Shown in pieces: positions 7,282 through 13,895 of a stretch of 33,960 bases of DNA (positions within the stretch are counted from its first letter, which is position 1; each line of letters begins with the position of its first letter). This DNA is from CAYUNT01 sp964446285 (GTDB taxonomy: Bacteria > Sumerlaeota > Sumerlaeia > SLMS01 > CAYUNT01). The DNA is taken from positions 1-33,960 of the forward strand of contig CAYUNT010000024.1 in NCBI GenBank assembly GCA_964446285.1, read 5' to 3'. Made by a program: the position numbers and the translations under genes. A model generated the notes under the pieces. It saw only the letters and a list, made by a program, of their open reading frames with translations, was not told the origin of the DNA and made no database searches.

Positions 7282-9519
7282 ATGCGCTCTCGATTCCGTT
7301 CCATTTTTGCCGCGGCTTTGATTGGACTGGCCGTTGGATGGCTCGTTGACCCATTCCTGTCGCCGCCTGATGCCGCCGCGTATTTTTCGTGGGGATGGAG
7401 CCTGGTTCGCGACGCGGATTTCTCGTTCACAAACGAATTCGCCGTCTTTAATTTTCCCATCTACTGCGTGTATTTATCCCCGGCCGAGCGCGTGGCGAAC
7501 GACTGGCCTCTCGGCAGCGGACTGGCTTGGGCGCCTGCGCTTGCTGTGGCGGATTTGCTTCAGCGCGCTATCGACTTGCTCGGGAAAAGCGCCACTTCCG
7601 CCTATAGCCCGCCGCGATTCCAGCGCCTTGTTGCCCCTTCGCCATTGGTGGTGTCGGTGGCCATCGCCTGGACCACGCTTCTGACGCTTTGGGTGTTTGA
7701 GCGCGCGCGCCGGCGGGCCGCCGAGTGGTTTGGCGTGCCGGCGGCTGGCGTTGGGGCCTGGGCCACAGTTTTGGGAACTCCGTTCTTTTTCTACCTGCTA
7801 TTTGGACCGTTTTTTTCGCACGGACTGTCATTCGCAACCACGGGCGCGTTTTTGCTCGTTTGGGAACGCCGCCGCGGACGCTGGAGCGCGCCTTCGGCAT
7901 TTACGGCGGGCGTCCTGGCTGGGTGGATGGGGTGCGTGCGCCCGCAATCTTTCTTGTATTTGCTTGTGATTCCCATTGAGGCCCTGGTGCGGCGAATCCG
8001 CGGCGTTGGCGGGGGAGGACCGCGCCTCCAAACCCAATCCGGCCCTGCCAGCGCGCAGACCGACCAGTCGGAATGGCCTGATCCGTCCGATCAGTCTGAC
8101 CGATCCGACAAGTCCGACTGCTCTCCCCACTGCGTTTCCGCCGTGCTGGCTGCCGCCGCCGGACTCCTCCTTGGATTTTTGCCTCAGATGATCGCGTGGA
8201 AATGCCTCTATGGGTCGTTTCTTGCGCTGCCCAAGATGGAAGAAATGGACTGGTTGCGGCCTCACATTGCCTCGCTGCTATTTTCGGATTTCCACGGCGT
8301 TCTGCCCTGGACGCCTGCTCTGGCGTTCGCGGCGGGCGGACTCCTTCTTCTTGCCCGGCGCGATTTGTCTTTGGGTCTGGCGCTAGGCGCGGCCGTCGCG
8401 GCGCAGATTTACGTCAATGCCGCCAACGAAATCTGGTGGGGATCGGGTTCGTTCGGCAACCGCCGCCTGCTCGACGCCTCCGCCATCGCGCTTTGGTCCT
8501 TCGCGGCGTGGTGGGCCTGGGCCGCAGGCGGCAAGCAGAACAGCGGGCAAGAGGGCGGGCAGGACGGCGGGCAGGATGGTGGGCGGCGCTGTCGCAAAAC
8601 AATTCGCTGGCTTGCCGCGGCGGCGCTTGGCGCGGCGTGCCTTTGGACGCTCGCGCTGGCGGGGGCGGAGCGGCTGGGGGCGCTGACCCTCGATCATTAT
8701 GTTCCTTTCAATCGCTCCTTTTTTGCCTCGATGGCTTTGTTGCCGGGGCGCGCGGGCGAACTGATCGGATATTTTCTCGGCGAGCGCGGGCTTTCGTGGG
8801 GCTATCGCGCTTTGATCGCGGCGCTTGTGGCGGGTGGTTGGTGGGCAATCCGCAATCAATGCCGTTTTTCCGGGGCGCCACGCCTATCGAAGCCAGCCTT
8901 GGAGCCTATTCGTAAACCTCCGGTGGCTTGGACGTCTCGTCCGAGATTCTCTTTTGTGTTTTTGGAAAGGCTCTTAAGCGCAGCGTCGGGCGGGGCGTTA
9001 ACCGCCGGGGGAATCGCCTGCGCGGCCTGCATTGTTTGCGCCATCGCTGCCTGGCGCACGCCGCCTTTTCAATCCAGTTGGATCGACGGCTTTCAGGCCC
9101 CCCGCGAAAACTCTTCACTTTGGGGCAACCGGCTCGAACAGGGGCATTATCTGCTCGAACACGGCCGCGCCGCCGAGGCGCTCGATGCCTTCCGGCGCGC
9201 CGAGACGCTGCGTCCGCTCGACGCTACGGCGCGCCGCTGGCAGGGTGTGGCGCTTGGGCAACTGTCGCGCTGGGAAGAGGGCGCGCGGCTTTTCACAGAA
9301 TTGATGGAAACCGATCCCTCTGACACCGCGACATTGCGCGAGGCGCTGACGATGGCTTCGCGCTGGGCCGAGGCGTCGCCCGCCGCGCCCCAGCCCTGGA
9401 CTGCCGCCGCACGCTGGTATGAGCTCGCCCGCCGTCCCGAGGACGCCGCGCGCGCCCGCGCCGAAGCCCAACGCCGCCTGGCTCAATCCCGTCCCTTGCC
9501 GCCCGCGCCGCCCCATTGA
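7282..9519 (+). CDS. Multi-spanning membrane protein with C-terminal TPR-like tail
   Basis: A 745-residue protein I cannot assign to a named family. It opens with an Arg-rich N-terminus and a hydrophobic segment (AAALIGLAVGWLV), followed by roughly ten more hydrophobic stretches up to about residue 590. The pattern and the early, lumen-type segment (FSWGWSLVRDADFSFTNEF) recall GT-C-like polytopic glycosyltransferases, but I see no decisive catalytic motif. Residues 610-735 look like two TPR units (GHYLLEHGRAAEALDAFRRAE; VALGQLSRWEEGARLFTELME) plus helices, probably on the extracytoplasmic side. Two hydrophilic loops are repeat-expanded: (X-S-D)-type tripeptides at 259-279 and Gly-Gln-Asp repeats at 421-435. 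No Shine-Dalgarno is visible before the ATG. It is followed by a secreted GHL10 protein; a shared envelope-polysaccharide role is inference. Confidence 0.7.
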   Translation: MRSRFRSIFAAALIGLAVGWLVDPFLSPPDAAAYFSWGWSLVRDADFSFTNEFAVFNFPIYCVYLSPAERVANDWPLGSGLAWAPALAVADLLQRAIDLLGKSATSAYSPPRFQRLVAPSPLVVSVAIAWTTLLTLWVFERARRRAAEWFGVPAAGVGAWATVLGTPFFFYLLFGPFFSHGLSFATTGAFLLVWERRRGRWSAPSAFTAGVLAGWMGCVRPQSFLYLLVIPIEALVRRIRGVGGGGPRLQTQSGPASAQTDQSEWPDPSDQSDRSDKSDCSPHCVSAVLAAAAGLLLGFLPQMIAWKCLYGSFLALPKMEEMDWLRPHIASLLFSDFHGVLPWTPALAFAAGGLLLLARRDLSLGLALGAAVAAQIYVNAANEIWWGSGSFGNRRLLDASAIALWSFAAWWAWAAGGKQNSGQEGGQDGGQDGGRRCRKTIRWLAAAALGAACLWTLALAGAERLGALTLDHYVPFNRSFFASMALLPGRAGELIGYFLGERGLSWGYRALIAALVAGGWWAIRNQCRFSGAPRLSKPALEPIRKPPVAWTSRPRFSFVFLERLLSAASGGALTAGGIACAACIVCAIAAWRTPPFQSSWIDGFQAPRENSSLWGNRLEQGHYLLEHGRAAEALDAFRRAETLRPLDATARRWQGVALGQLSRWEEGARLFTELMETDPSDTATLREALTMASRWAEASPAAPQPWTAAARWYELARRPEDAARARAEAQRRLAQSRPLPPAPPH
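8056..8118 (+). repeat. Seven in-frame 9-nt repeat units inside the membrane protein
   Basis: Units in frame are CAGACCGAC, CAGTCGGAA, TGGCCTGAT, CCGTCCGAT, CAGTCTGAC, CGATCCGAC and AAGTCCGAC, encoding mostly X-S-D tripeptides (residues 259-279) in a hydrophilic loop. The last unit is AAGTCCGAC, and the intergenic array at 31629-31655 is built of AAGTCTGAC-like units. The 9-nt period preserves the reading frame. Confidence 0.8.
8542..8586 (+). repeat. 12-nt in-frame repeat encoding Gly-Gln-Asp/Glu-Gly units
   Basis: AGCGGGCAAGAG, GGCGGGCAGGAC, GGCGGGCAGGAT and a partial GGTGGGCGG follow each other in frame (residues 421-435). They encode a flexible hydrophilic loop between two hydrophobic segments. 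The pattern is a simple tandem expansion, likely length-variable among strains. Confidence 0.75.
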
Positions 9520-9524
9520 CATTG

Positions 9525-9552
9525 TTGGTTATTGGTCATTTATGACTTATGG
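9525..9552 (+). repeat. Short degenerate heptamer repeat between accessory genes
   Basis: TTGGTTA (9525-9531) and TTGGTCA (9532-9538) are followed by the looser TTTATGA and CTTATGG. The period is 7 nt, as in the blocks at 7161-7224 on the other side of the membrane-protein gene, though the motif differs. It lies in the 169-nt gap before the GHL10 gene, which otherwise shows nothing I can name. Confidence 0.5.
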
Positions 9553-9688
9553 TCATCTACCTTGCCGCCCGCGGCGTCGGCTTTGCCTTGCCTGGGATGG
9601 CGCGTTGCGTATAGTTACCCGCCGCTGGAAATGGTTTGTCGGATCATGTTTTCCGGCGCATTCCGTCCCGTCCACGAAAGAGCCAGCC

Positions 9689-11464
9689 ATGCACCCTGTC
9701 TGTTCTCACCTTTTCACGGCCTTTTCGCGCAACTGTTCAGGTTGCCGAATTTCCCTCATCTTTCTGACTGCATTCCTGCTTTCAGCCGGCCTCGCCATCG
9801 GCTCCGATCCGGCGCATGAACTGCGCGCCTGCTGGCTCACGAATTACTACTACGAGTCGAAAACCGAGGCCGAGCTCAAGGCCGCCGCGCGCGACATGAA
9901 AGAGCATGGCATCAATACGGTCTATGTGGCCGTGTATGCCAGCATGAAACCCTTATGGCCCAGCGACGCTTGCAAGGCCGCGGGCGGCGCGCCTTCGCAA
10001 AAGGACTGGCCCGCCATTCTTATTCCCATTTTCAAGTCGCAGGGCCTGTGCGTTGGCGCATGGTTTGAATACGGAATGATGGTTGGATACGCCGATCATG
10101 CCATCGCCAAGGCGCATCCCGACTGGCTGCAGGTTCAGGAAAACGGCGATCCGAAATCCGAGGAAAACCGCTCGGCCACAACAAAGGAAGGCATGGTGTT
10201 TCTCAGTCCGGGCAGCGAACCGGCCATGAAATTGCTCGAAGATATGGTGGCGGAGCTCGCATCGCGCTATGACTTCGACGACATTCAGCTCGACCGCTTC
10301 CGCTGGACCCGCGCCTCGCAGGATGGTCGCGAATTCGGCTACGAGAAGGCCACGGCGGAAAAATACAAGGCCCGCACAGGCAAAAATCCTCCCTCGGACA
10401 AAAACGCTGTGGATTGGGTGGCATTTCGCGAGGAACTGGTCAATCAAGCCGTCCGCCGCTGCTATCAGCGCATTAAGTCCATCAAGCCCGCCGTGGTAGT
10501 CTCCACGGCTCCGGTTGGCAGTTACGGCGTCCGCCAGCACATGCAACGCTGGCAGACCTGGCTGGAACAGGGTTACATGGACCTTGTGATTCCGCAAATC
10601 TATATCACGCCAGGCGAAATGGCCGCCAGTCCGCTTGTTTTCCAGATGGAATTGGAAAAACACCTTCGCATGGCCGGGACGCATCGCGATCAACTTGCCG
10701 TTGGCCTGCGCGCCATGGAGGCCGACGACGCGCCGTCGGTCGAAAATCAAATCCGCCATGCCCGCAGCCGCGGCGTGTATGGCGCTTGCTTGTGGGTATA
10801 TCACATCTACCGCGACAACACCGTGGCCATCCGCGATGAACTCGATCTTTTGTCCAAGCCGGGCCATGTCTGGGAGCAGCCGGCGCGGAATCCTTACGTT
10901 CCCGCCGCGGATTATTTCTATCTGTCCGCCTCGCCCTATGAACCGGTCAATCAATCCGGCGTGGCCAAATCCGAGGTCAAAACCGCACAAAAGGGCTTAG
11001 CCACCAAAGAAGGCCTAAAGTTTCACGCGCGGCTGCTTCCGAAAACTCCCATCCCCTGCATTCTTGCCCTCTCGCACCCCTCGGGCAAAGTCATGATTCC
11101 CGTTTCCGAATCCAATCGAACGCCGGATGGAGGCTATCTAGTGGATGAGGCGGTTCATGTTTTTGATAACCGCCCGGTAGCGGGAACGTGGACTGTGCAA
11201 ATGCGGGCAAGCGGGCCGAATCCCAAGATCGACACACTGGAGGCATGGAGCATTTCGGGTCCGCTGGCGGCCGCGCCAGGGACCTCGCGGATGGAGGCTT
11301 CCGCTGGGGCTGTGTTGGCGCCAAATGCTGACTTTCGGTCAGAAACATACTATTCGTCAGTTTCCGGCGCTCCGCCGATGCGCGCCGATTCTTCCACTTC
11401 CGCCTCTTCCTTCACCTCGTCCGGCGCGCCCTCCGTTGTCGCTGCAGAAACGAAATATGAATAG
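9689..11464 (+). CDS. Secreted GHL10-type (DUF187-like) glycosidase-like protein with P-domain-like C-terminus
   Basis: A 591-residue protein starting at ATG 9689; the upstream frame has no family sequence. Residues 1 to about 36 look like a signal peptide (ISLIFLTAFLLSAGLAIGS). The catalytic-like part starts HELRACWLTNYYYESKTEAELKAAARDMKEHGINTVYV and continues with GVGAWFEYGM-like, DWLQVQENGDP, VFLSPGSEPAMKLLEDMVAELASRYDFDDIQLDRFRW and VIPQIYITPGEM segments. That order is typical of glycosyl hydrolase-like family 10 proteins, probable (alpha/beta)8 barrels acting on envelope or external polysaccharide. A beta-rich region near residues 440-530 (VHVFDNRPVAGTWTVQMRASG) resembles a proprotein-convertase P domain. 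The Ser-rich tail of about 35 residues is low complexity. The substrate is unknown. It follows the membrane protein gene. Confidence 0.78.
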   Translation: MHPVCSHLFTAFSRNCSGCRISLIFLTAFLLSAGLAIGSDPAHELRACWLTNYYYESKTEAELKAAARDMKEHGINTVYVAVYASMKPLWPSDACKAAGGAPSQKDWPAILIPIFKSQGLCVGAWFEYGMMVGYADHAIAKAHPDWLQVQENGDPKSEENRSATTKEGMVFLSPGSEPAMKLLEDMVAELASRYDFDDIQLDRFRWTRASQDGREFGYEKATAEKYKARTGKNPPSDKNAVDWVAFREELVNQAVRRCYQRIKSIKPAVVVSTAPVGSYGVRQHMQRWQTWLEQGYMDLVIPQIYITPGEMAASPLVFQMELEKHLRMAGTHRDQLAVGLRAMEADDAPSVENQIRHARSRGVYGACLWVYHIYRDNTVAIRDELDLLSKPGHVWEQPARNPYVPAADYFYLSASPYEPVNQSGVAKSEVKTAQKGLATKEGLKFHARLLPKTPIPCILALSHPSGKVMIPVSESNRTPDGGYLVDEAVHVFDNRPVAGTWTVQMRASGPNPKIDTLEAWSISGPLAAAPGTSRMEASAGAVLAPNADFRSETYYSSVSGAPPMRADSSTSASSFTSSGAPSVVAAETKYE

Positions 11465-11599
11465 CCCCGGGACCCGCAATGGCTGGAGGATGGGTTTGGC
11501 GGAAAATGCCGTCAGGTTCGCGAGAGCGTTCCATTTCAGGGACTTCTTTCTGGAGATTTCGTTTCAAGATGGGCAAAAAGGCGGCTGGCGGCCGGGGCC

Positions 11600-11658
11600 T
11601 TGAAAAATTTTAAAAACAAGTCTTTTGCGCTTGACTGGCGGACCTGAAAGTTCAAAAT
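11600..11658 (+). promoter_or_regulatory. Likely strong sigma70-type promoter with A/T-rich UP element, ahead of tuf
   Basis: TTGACT at 11631-11636 is a 5/6 match to the -35 box. CAAAAT at 11653-11658, after a 16-nt spacer, is a 4/6 match to the -10 box. Immediately upstream, 11600-11626 is conspicuously A/T-rich (AAAAATTTTAAAAACAAG core) in an otherwise GC-rich window, as expected of an UP element. It would give a transcript beginning near 11665, about 445 nt before tuf. Confidence 0.5.
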
Positions 11659-11659
11659 G

Positions 11660-11857
11660 GCGCGCTTGGTTGATGTGCAACGCATCAGCCGGCATAGCGG
11701 CAAATGCCAGACATTTGCTGCTCCGAGGCCGCGCCGAGTCCCTCAGCGGCGCAGTGAAAGCGGGCCGGGCCGATCACCCCGGAGGCTTCGGTGAGGTTCG
11801 GAAGATGGGGCGCCTTCCAGCAAGTTGAAAGAGCCGGATGATTTCGGCTCTCTTGTT
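11660..11857 (+). ncRNA. Candidate structured leader or small RNA of unknown class
   Basis: Just after the putative promoter, several strong hairpins follow closely. AGCGGCAAATG (11696-11706) pairs with CATTTGCTGCT (11712-11722) over 11 positions, one a G-T wobble, with a 5-nt loop. GCGCCG (11731-11736) pairs with CGGCGC (11747-11752). CCGA/TCACC (11770-11778) pair with GGTGA/TCGG (11790-11801). A terminal hairpin AGAGCCG (11830-11836) / CGGCTCT (11845-11851) is followed by CTTGTTG. The roughly 190-nt size with its own promoter and terminator-like end would suit a free RNA. The alternative is an attenuator leader of the tuf-S10 operon. It matches no class I can name by eye. Confidence 0.4.
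11830..11857 (+). terminator. Terminator-like hairpin in the tuf leader
   Basis: A perfect 7-bp stem AGAGCCG (11830-11836) / CGGCTCT (11845-11851) with an 8-nt loop is followed by a U-rich but interrupted CTTGTT. It could end a small RNA or attenuate tuf transcription. The U-tract is weak. Confidence 0.4.
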
Positions 11858-12036
11858 GTGCGCTCCCCTTCGGTTCCTCCTCCCTCATAATCGGGAATGT
11901 TTTAGGCAGGCATTTGAGGGCTGCTTCGGCTCGACGCCGATAGATCGACCTCTCCGCGAGGGTCGAACCCCCAGAGTCCCCGCCGGTCGCCGGCTGGGTA
12001 ACCTGGGAAGGCGGAGAAAAGGAAAATTGTCGTTAT

Positions 12037-12070
12037 GGCGGCTAATCATTCTTACCGCCGCCTTATTTCT
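12037..12070 (+). promoter_or_regulatory. Second terminator-like hairpin close to tuf
   Basis: GGCGGC (12037-12042) pairs with GCCGCC (12057-12062) around a 14-nt loop and is followed by TTATTTCT. It lies about 40 nt before the tuf ATG, so it could act as an attenuator for EF-Tu. An alternative partner GGCGG lies upstream at 12010-12014, which would allow two exclusive folds. Evidence is pairing only. Confidence 0.35.
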
Positions 12071-12110
12071 AACATGACTGGCTCCTTCGGGGCCGCGTTC
12101 GGAGGCTACC

Positions 12111-13301
12111 ATGGCTAAGGAACAATTCAAACGAGACAAACCCCATGTCAATATCGGCACGATCGGCCACATTGACCACGGGAAAACGACGCTGACGGCC
12201 GCTATCACCAAGCGGCAGGCCTCGAAGAAGCTCGGAGATTTTGTCCCCTTCGACCAGATTGACAAGGCACCCGAGGAGAAGGCGCGCGGCATCACGATCA
12301 ACACTGCCCACGTCGAATATCAGACTCTTAATCGCCACTACGCGCACGTGGACTGCCCCGGGCACGCGGACTACATCAAGAACATGATTACCGGCGCCGC
12401 TCAGATGGACGGCGCCATTCTTGTTGTTGCCGCCACCGACGGGCCGATGCCTCAGACTCGCGAGCACGTTCTTCTCGCCCGCCAGGTGAACGTCCCCAGC
12501 ATCGTTGTTTATCTGAACAAGTGCGACGCGGTGGACGATCCCGAGCTGCTCGACCTCGTCGAGCTCGAAGTTCGCGAACTTCTTAACAAATACGAGTTCC
12601 CCGGCGACGACACCCCGATCATCCGCGGTTCCGCCACCGAAGCGCTCGAAGGCAAAGAGAGCCAATACGGCGTTCAGTCGATTGACAAACTTATGGACGC
12701 CTGCGACAGCTTCGTTCCGCAGCCCAAGCGCGAAATTGAAAAGCCCTTCCTGATGCCAATCGAAGACGTGTTCTCGATTTCGGGCCGCGGCACCGTCGTT
12801 ACGGGCCGTGTCGAGCGCGGAATGCTCAAGAGAATGTCTGAAGTGGAAATCGTCGGCATCAAGGACACGCGCAAGACGGTCGTTACCGACATCGAAATGT
12901 TCCGCAAACTGCTCGACGACGCCGAGGCGGGCGACAATGTTGGCCTCCTTCTGCGCGGCATCGGCAAGGACGACGTAGAACGCGGAATGGTTATTGCGGC
13001 CACCGGCTCGATCACCCCGCACCGCAAGTTCAACGCGTCTGTATATATTCTGACCAAGGAAGAAGGCGGACGCCATACTCCGTTCTTCAAGGGATACCGC
13101 CCGCAGTTCTACTTCCGCACCACGGACGTGACCGGCTCAATCGAACTGCCCGAGGGCGTTGAAATGGTCATGCCGGGCGACAGCATTCACATCAACTGCG
13201 AACTGATTACCCCGATCGCCATGGAAAAAGAATTGCGCTTCGCCATTCGTGAAGGCGGGCGCACGGTGGGCGCGGGAGTCGTTGCGGACATCCTCGAATA
13301 A
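12111..13301 (+). CDS. tuf: Elongation factor Tu
   Basis: A 396-residue EF-Tu, the GTPase that delivers aminoacyl-tRNA to the ribosome. The G1 loop is GHIDHGKT (19-26), with Ile where most bacterial EF-Tu have Val. Switch I is ARGITINTAHVEY, G3 DCPGH, G4 NKCD and G5 GSA, then domains II (FSISGRGTVVTGRVERG) and III (GGRHTPFFKGYRPQFYFRTTDVTG). It ends in the normal place (VGAGVVADILE). GGAGG lies 6 nt before the ATG. It sits directly ahead of rpsJ with no fusA or rpsL/rpsG, so the str block is detached here. A second tuf may exist elsewhere. Confidence 0.98.
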   Translation: MAKEQFKRDKPHVNIGTIGHIDHGKTTLTAAITKRQASKKLGDFVPFDQIDKAPEEKARGITINTAHVEYQTLNRHYAHVDCPGHADYIKNMITGAAQMDGAILVVAATDGPMPQTREHVLLARQVNVPSIVVYLNKCDAVDDPELLDLVELEVRELLNKYEFPGDDTPIIRGSATEALEGKESQYGVQSIDKLMDACDSFVPQPKREIEKPFLMPIEDVFSISGRGTVVTGRVERGMLKRMSEVEIVGIKDTRKTVVTDIEMFRKLLDDAEAGDNVGLLLRGIGKDDVERGMVIAATGSITPHRKFNASVYILTKEEGGRHTPFFKGYRPQFYFRTTDVTGSIELPEGVEMVMPGDSIHINCELITPIAMEKELRFAIREGGRTVGAGVVADILE

Positions 13302-13310
13302 GACATGCAA

Positions 13311-13358
13311 CCGGCCGGGCCGGGTCACCTCGCAAGCCGAGGATGACGGCCCGGCCGG
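13311..13358 (+). promoter_or_regulatory. Very strong hairpin between tuf and rpsJ
   Basis: CCGGCCGGGCC (13311-13321) is exactly complementary to GGCCCGGCCGG (13348-13358), and an inner CCTCG (13328-13332) pairs with CGAGG (13338-13342). The fold has about 20 pairs with a small bulge and a 5-nt loop, and fills most of the 86-nt spacer. There is no U-tract directly after it. It may be a processing site, an attenuator, or the target of ribosomal-protein feedback: uL4 controls the S10 leader in enterobacteria. Confidence 0.6.
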
Positions 13359-13387
13359 ACTTCGTTTAGTGGAAGGACGAAGCCATC

Positions 13388-13708
13388 ATGGTTCAGCCAA
13401 GACAGCGAATCCGGATCAGTCTGCGGGCCTTTGACCATCGCCTGCTCGATCAATCGGTTCAGGCCATTGTGGATACGGCGCGCCAGACGGGCGCCACCCT
13501 CGCCGGGCCTATTCCGCTGCCCACCCGGATTCAGAAATACACCGTTCTGCGTTCGCCGCATGTGGACAAGAAGTCTCGAGAGCAATTCGAGCTTCGCACC
13601 CACAAGCGGCTGATTGACCTGCTCGATCCGCCGCAAAAAACCCTCGACGAGCTGACGAACCTCGACCTCCCCGCGGGCGTCCACGTGGAGATCAAACTCA
13701 CCGTCTAG
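13388..13708 (+). CDS. rpsJ: 30S ribosomal protein uS10
   Basis: A 106-residue uS10, first gene of the S10 block. It is a head protein of the small subunit and, as NusE, part of antitermination complexes. Diagnostic segments are QRIRISLRAFDHRLLDQSVQAIVDTARQTGA, GPIPLPTRIQKYTVLRSPHVDKKSREQFE and THKRLIDLLDPPQKTLDELTNLDLPAGVHVEIKL. Length is normal (about 102) plus a few N-terminal residues. AAGGA precedes the ATG by about 10 nt. It is separated from tuf by a hairpin-bearing spacer and from rplC by an unusually long 187-nt gap. Confidence 0.97.
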   Translation: MVQPRQRIRISLRAFDHRLLDQSVQAIVDTARQTGATLAGPIPLPTRIQKYTVLRSPHVDKKSREQFELRTHKRLIDLLDPPQKTLDELTNLDLPAGVHVEIKLTV

Positions 13709-13736
13709 GAGACTGCGGTCCTTTTTCTCCTAATTC

Positions 13737-13806
13737 CGGCGGGACGCTGATTTCCCGCCGCACCCTTGATGGGCCGGCCCTTGAAACGCCGTTTCAGGCT
13801 GGGCCG
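13737..13806 (+). promoter_or_regulatory. Two consecutive hairpins in the rpsJ-rplC spacer
   Basis: Hairpin 1 is CGGCGGGA (13737-13744) with TCCCGCCG (13753-13760), a perfect 8-bp stem. Hairpin 2 is CGGCCC (13775-13780) and TGAAAC (13782-13787), pairing with GTTTCA (13791-13796) and GGGCCG (13801-13806) around a 3-nt loop. Both sit before rplC, the gene with the large insertion. They may control rplC expression or protect transcript ends. Confidence 0.5.
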
Positions 13807-13895
13807 CCCCGGCAAGCGACTCCGCCCCACTTGCGCCCCGAGCGCAAATGCGTTTAGGCGGCTCGCCAATGCCTCCGGAGGTTTCAAACCGAATC

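Noticed and set aside
11790..11804. Sequence resembling the SRP RNA tip (GGTGAGGTTCGGAAG)
   Set aside because: It matches GGTCAGGTCCGGAAG in 13 of 15 positions, but the expected 3' side with AGCAG is absent and the surrounding pairing does not form the domain IV helix.
11465..12110. A tRNA gene next to tuf
   Set aside because: A search by eye for T-arm sequences (GTTCRANNC) on both strands found only hairpins lacking the rest of the cloverleaf.
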